Positions 61,382 to 64,000 of a stretch of DNA of 64,000 bases are shown one piece after another. Both the position numbers and the translations under genes were made by a program. How positions within the stretch are numbered: position 1 is the stretch's first letter; each line of letters opens with the position of its first letter. The notes under the pieces are model-generated. The model was not told the origin of the DNA. It saw only the letters and a list, made by a program, of their open reading frames with translations, and ran no database searches. This stretch comes from Alcanivorax sp. (GTDB lineage: Bacteria > Pseudomonadota > Gammaproteobacteria > Pseudomonadales > Alcanivoracaceae): positions 1,612,001 to 1,676,000 of the forward strand of contig NZ_CP080267.1 in NCBI RefSeq assembly GCF_019431375.1, read 5' to 3'.

Positions 61382-62644
61382 ATGGCGCGTAAAAACGCTT
61401 TCTATGCTCAGTCCGGCGGTGTCACCGCTGTCATCAATGCTTCCGCCGCTGGCGTTATCGAAGCCGCCCGCGAAAACAAGGATGTGATCGGCAAGGTCTA
61501 CGCCGGCCGTAACGGCATCATCGGCGCCCTCACCGAGGAGCTGATCGACACCAGCAAAGAAAGCAAAAGCGCCATCGAAGCGCTCAAGCACACCCCCGGC
61601 GGCGCTTTCGGCTCCTGCCGCTACAAGCTGAAAGACCTGAAGACCTCCCAGCGCGAGTACGAGCGCCTGATCGAGGTATTCAAGGCCCACAACATCGGCT
61701 ACTTCTTCTATAACGGTGGCGGCGACTCCGCCGACACCTGCCTGAAAGTGTCCCAGCTGTCCGAAAAGATGGGCTACCCGATCCAGGCCATCCACGTACC
61801 CAAGACCGTGGACAACGACCTGCCCTTCACCGACGTGAGTCCGGGCTTCGGCTCCGTGGCCAAGTACACTGCGGTGAGCTGCCGTGAGGCGGCCCTGGAT
61901 GTGGCCAGCATGTGCGCCACCTCCACCAAGGTGTTCGTGATGGAAGTGATGGGCCGCCACGCCGGCTGGATCGCCGCTGCCGCGGGTCTGGCCAAGGAAG
62001 ACAATGACGACGCCCCGCACCTGATCCTGTTCCCGGAAATCGCCTTCGACAAGGCTGCCTTCATGAAGAAGGTAGAAGCCACAGTGATGAAAGTGGGCTA
62101 CTGCGTGATCGTGGTGTCCGAGGGCGCCCGCTATGAAGACGGCACCTTCCTGGCCGACGCCGGTAACACCGATGCCTTCGGCCACAAACAACTTGGTGGC
62201 GTGGCCCCGGTGATTGCCCAGATGGTCAAGGATGAACTGGGCTACAAATACCACTGGGCGGTCAGCGACTACCTGCAACGGGCCGCCCGTCATATCGCTT
62301 CCGCCACCGACGTGGAGCAGGCTTACGCTGTGGGCCGCGCAGCCGTGGAATTCGCCGTGGCCGGCAAGAACGCGGTGATGCCCACCATCGAACGCAAGAA
62401 AACCAAGAAATACAGCTGGACCATCGGTGAAGCACCGCTGAAGAAAGTGGCCAACGTGGAAAAGAAGATGCCGCGCAAGTTCATCACCAAGGATGGCTTC
62501 GGCATCACCCCCAGCGCCCGCGAGTATCTGGCCCCGCTGATCGGCGGCGAGTCCTACCCCCCTTACAAGGATGGCCTGCCGCAATTCGCCAAGCTGAAAC
62601 TGGTCCCGGTGGCCAAGAAGCTGAACGACGCCTTCGAGGTGTAA
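61382..62644 (+). CDS. 6-phosphofructokinase, probably PPi-dependent
   Basis: The 420-residue protein has the PFK blocks NGGGDSADT (111-119), PKTVDNDL (140-147) and MGRHAGWIA near 190. ATP-dependent PFK has GGDGS in the first block; PPi-type enzymes have Asp at the fourth position, as here (GGGDS). The family therefore suggests reversible PPi-dependent phosphorylation of fructose 6-phosphate, but the first Asp of GGDDS is Gly, which is uncommon. AAGGGG precedes the ATG. A strong terminator follows. Confidence 0.88.
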   Translation: MARKNAFYAQSGGVTAVINASAAGVIEAARENKDVIGKVYAGRNGIIGALTEELIDTSKESKSAIEALKHTPGGAFGSCRYKLKDLKTSQREYERLIEVFKAHNIGYFFYNGGGDSADTCLKVSQLSEKMGYPIQAIHVPKTVDNDLPFTDVSPGFGSVAKYTAVSCREAALDVASMCATSTKVFVMEVMGRHAGWIAAAAGLAKEDNDDAPHLILFPEIAFDKAAFMKKVEATVMKVGYCVIVVSEGARYEDGTFLADAGNTDAFGHKQLGGVAPVIAQMVKDELGYKYHWAVSDYLQRAARHIASATDVEQAYAVGRAAVEFAVAGKNAVMPTIERKKTKKYSWTIGEAPLKKVANVEKKMPRKFITKDGFGITPSAREYLAPLIGGESYPPYKDGLPQFAKLKLVPVAKKLNDAFEV

Positions 62645-62658
62645 GCACACCCCGATAC

Positions 62659-62690
62659 AAAAACGCCCCGCGATGCGGGGCGTTTTTGTT
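62659..62690 (+). terminator. Terminator of the PFK gene
   Basis: AACGCCCCGC and GCGGGGCGTT pair perfectly around GAT, followed by TTTGTTTTG, 15 bases after the stop. Confidence 0.92.
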
Positions 62691-62718
62691 TTGCTCCAAG
62701 TTCACGCCTTCAACCCCA

Positions 62719-62817
62719 CTACGCCCCCTGCAGGAACGTAGCGGAGCGGAGTAACGCACGAAGTGCGGCCTGAAGGGTGAGCGAAGCGAATAAATACCCT
62801 TCCAGGGGGCTTTGTAG
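62719..62817. repeat. Hairpin element sharing a block with elements C and D
   Basis: GCCCCCTG (62723-62730) and CAGGGGGC (62803-62810) are inverted copies enclosing about 72 bases. The enclosed block (GTAGCGGAGCGGAGTAACGC...AAGGGTGAGCGAAGCGAATA) is the reverse complement of the TTCGCTTCGCTCACCCTTCG block at about 18993-19060 and 33672-33745. It therefore occurs as a separate unit here, outside a heptamer element. Confidence 0.75.
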
Positions 62818-62844
62818 CCCGGACTGGGATCGGGGGAACCCGCG

Positions 62845-63249
62845 CTAGCCCCCCATCGCCGCCATGTCCATCCACATCATTTCCCACACATGCCCGTCCG
62901 GGTCCGCCAGGTTACGGTTATACATGAACCCCAGATCCTGAATCGGGTTGATATCGGCCGTGCCACCATTGTCCGCAGCGGCCTTATTTACGGCATCCAC
63001 CGCATCACGACTGTCAAAGGACAGTGCCAGCATCACTTCACTGGAAGAGGAAGGCGGAATCGGCCGGTCGGTGAAGGTCCGCCACTTGTCATGGGTCAGC
63101 AGCATCACATGGATGGCCTCACTCCACACCATGCAGGCGGCAGTCTCGTCGGTGAATTGCGGATTGTTCTCGAAGCCCAGCGCGGTATAAAACGCCATGG
63201 ACGCTGTAAGATCTGCCACCGGCAGGTTTACAAAGATCATTCTGGTCAT
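62845..63249 (-). CDS. VOC-family (glyoxalase/bleomycin-resistance-type) protein
   Basis: This 134-residue protein has the opening MIFVNLPVADLTASMAFYTALGF and the closing YNRNLADPDGHVWEMMWMD, typical of VOC-fold metal-binding domains, probably of the YaeR/PhnB-like type. The substrate is unknown. The ATG at 63249 was chosen; the frame extends to 63300 without support. It is convergent with the PFK gene. Confidence 0.88.
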   Translation of the reverse strand: MTRMIFVNLPVADLTASMAFYTALGFENNPQFTDETAACMVWSEAIHVMLLTHDKWRTFTDRPIPPSSSSEVMLALSFDSRDAVDAVNKAAADNGGTADINPIQDLGFMYNRNLADPDGHVWEMMWMDMAAMGG

Positions 63250-63364
63250 GCTGCTGTCTCCCAAGGGTTGGTTCAAAACAGCCTTGCGCGCTGTCATCAC
63301 CTTATCGAACTGCCCTTGGCGCTTTCGACACAGCCATCACGTTTTTTAGTGAGACGCGTCGCCC

Positions 63365-64000
63365 CTACAACGAATAAACCGCTTTCCCCGGCCCCCACAA
63401 GCGGTCGATCTGTCGGCCAAACACCGCCAGTTCGCCACTGGTGTAAAACGCCTCGCCCCCGCTTTTCCCGGATTCCGCCAGCAAGCCCTCGCACGTTAAC
63501 CGCCGCACCACTTCCCGGGCCACCGCCGACTCGGTGCTGACGATCTGCACCCCGGACCCTGCCACTTGGGCAATGCGCTCAGCCAGATAGTTGTAATGGG
63601 TACACCCCAGCACAATGGTATCTGCGCCCTTCTCCAGTAGCGGTGAAATATAGCTGTTCAGCAGTGCCAGGGTACTGTCGTCATCAAAACGCAACGCCTC
63701 GATCTGCCCCACCAGATCCGGGCACGGTTGCACCACGATACTCACCGTGCTGGAAAACCGTGCCGCCAGAGCACTGAAGGAATGGGTCTGCAGTGTCCGC
63801 GGGGTGGCCAGCACCCCCACCACCCCGCTACGGGTGGCCAGCACCGCCGGCTTGACCCCCGGCTCCACGCCGATAATCGGCACCGACCAGGTGGCCCGTA
63901 GCTGCGCAATCGCCGAGGTCGTCGCGGTATTACAGGCCACCACCACCGCCTTGGCTCCCTGCCCCAACAGAAAATCCGTCACCGTATTCATCCGCTCCAG
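63365..64000 (-). CDS. murI: Glutamate racemase MurI (5' end outside window)
   Basis: MurI makes D-glutamate for peptidoglycan. The catalytic cysteine blocks VACNTATTSAI and VLGCTHYNYL are both present, with GVEPGVKPA between them. About the first 55 residues, including the N-terminal DSGVGG motif, lie beyond the right window edge, because MurI is normally near 265 residues. A D-Glu supply fits the cell-wall theme of the neighbouring genes. Confidence 0.9.
   Translation of the reverse strand: MERMNTVTDFLLGQGAKAVVVACNTATTSAIAQLRATWSVPIIGVEPGVKPAVLATRSGVVGVLATPRTLQTHSFSALAARFSSTVSIVVQPCPDLVGQIEALRFDDDSTLALLNSYISPLLEKGADTIVLGCTHYNYLAERIAQVAGSGVQIVSTESAVAREVVRRLTCEGLLAESGKSGGEAFYTSGELAVFGRQIDRLWGPGKAVYSL

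Noticed and set aside
61040..62650. 536-residue frame antisense to the PFK gene
   Set aside because: It is a shadow of the PFK gene and crosses element H; there is no recognisable domain.

Overview
The window looks like a stretch of chromosome from a GC-rich, aerobic Gammaproteobacterium of the Oceanospirillales/Pseudomonadales type. Alcanivorax or a close relative is my best guess. It rests on the house-keeping gene order (phoH-ybeY-corC, leuS-lptE-holA, proA-nadD-rsfS-rlmH-mrdA-rodA-mltB-rlpA-dacA-dat-ybeD-lipB-lipA), many lipoproteins and outer-membrane proteins, and GC-rich codon use. It is not proven here. No rRNA, tRNA, CRISPR array, prophage or transposase gene was recognised.

Layout. 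1-9.9 kb is a mixed surface and stress region: a PIN-PhoH ATPase, a small membrane methyltransferase, a papain-like YiiX-type protein, an M14-type peptidase, a TorF-type porin behind a good sigma-54 promoter, an EEP-family nuclease-like protein, a porin plus PstS-like pair, and the copper pair SCO1/SenC and PCu(A)C. 10-17.4 kb holds miaB, an ECF sigma/anti-sigma pair downstream of a large propeller lipoprotein, and phoH(ybeZ)-ybeY-corC. 17.3-22.4 kb has a rhomboid-like gene and a B-box zinc-finger membrane gene facing each other across a large repeat element, then lnt. 22.4-28.6 kb is a sulfide-oxidation operon (persulfide dioxygenase-like, sulfide:quinone oxidoreductase, SulP, DUF442, SulP). 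29.4-33.4 kb is leuS-lptE-holA. 33.9-36.9 kb has a DJ-1/PfpI protein, a methyltransferase and an alpha/beta hydrolase with a PilZ-like tail. 37.4-50.6 kb is the long NAD/ribosome/cell-shape/lipoate block. 50.7-64 kb carries a PBP4-type enzyme, GST, methyltransferase, NlpE-like lipoprotein, an ExbB-ExbD-ExbD-TonB energy-transducing operon, a ZIP transporter, mpl-DUF2214-ubiX, a PPi-type phosphofructokinase, a VOC protein and the truncated murI.

The most unusual content is between the genes. A family of intergenic elements is built from 7-bp repeats: AGCTTGT, AGCTCGT, AGCTTCT, AGCTAGT, AAGCnnC, AGTTAAC/AGTGAAT and GTCAGAC. Most instances have two arms in inverted orientation around a core. Four lie stop-codon to stop-codon between convergent genes (54-222, 18721-19330, 35415-35573, 57863-57993), and several supply the stop codon itself. 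Two of these enclose the same strong terminator hairpin. Three others (18.7, 33.4 and 48.4 kb) enclose a shared 200-350 bp core with REPIN-like inverted REP motifs and end in long pure arrays of about 30, 15 and 28 units. A separate 267-bp element with 22-bp terminal inverted repeats lies in the leader of proA.
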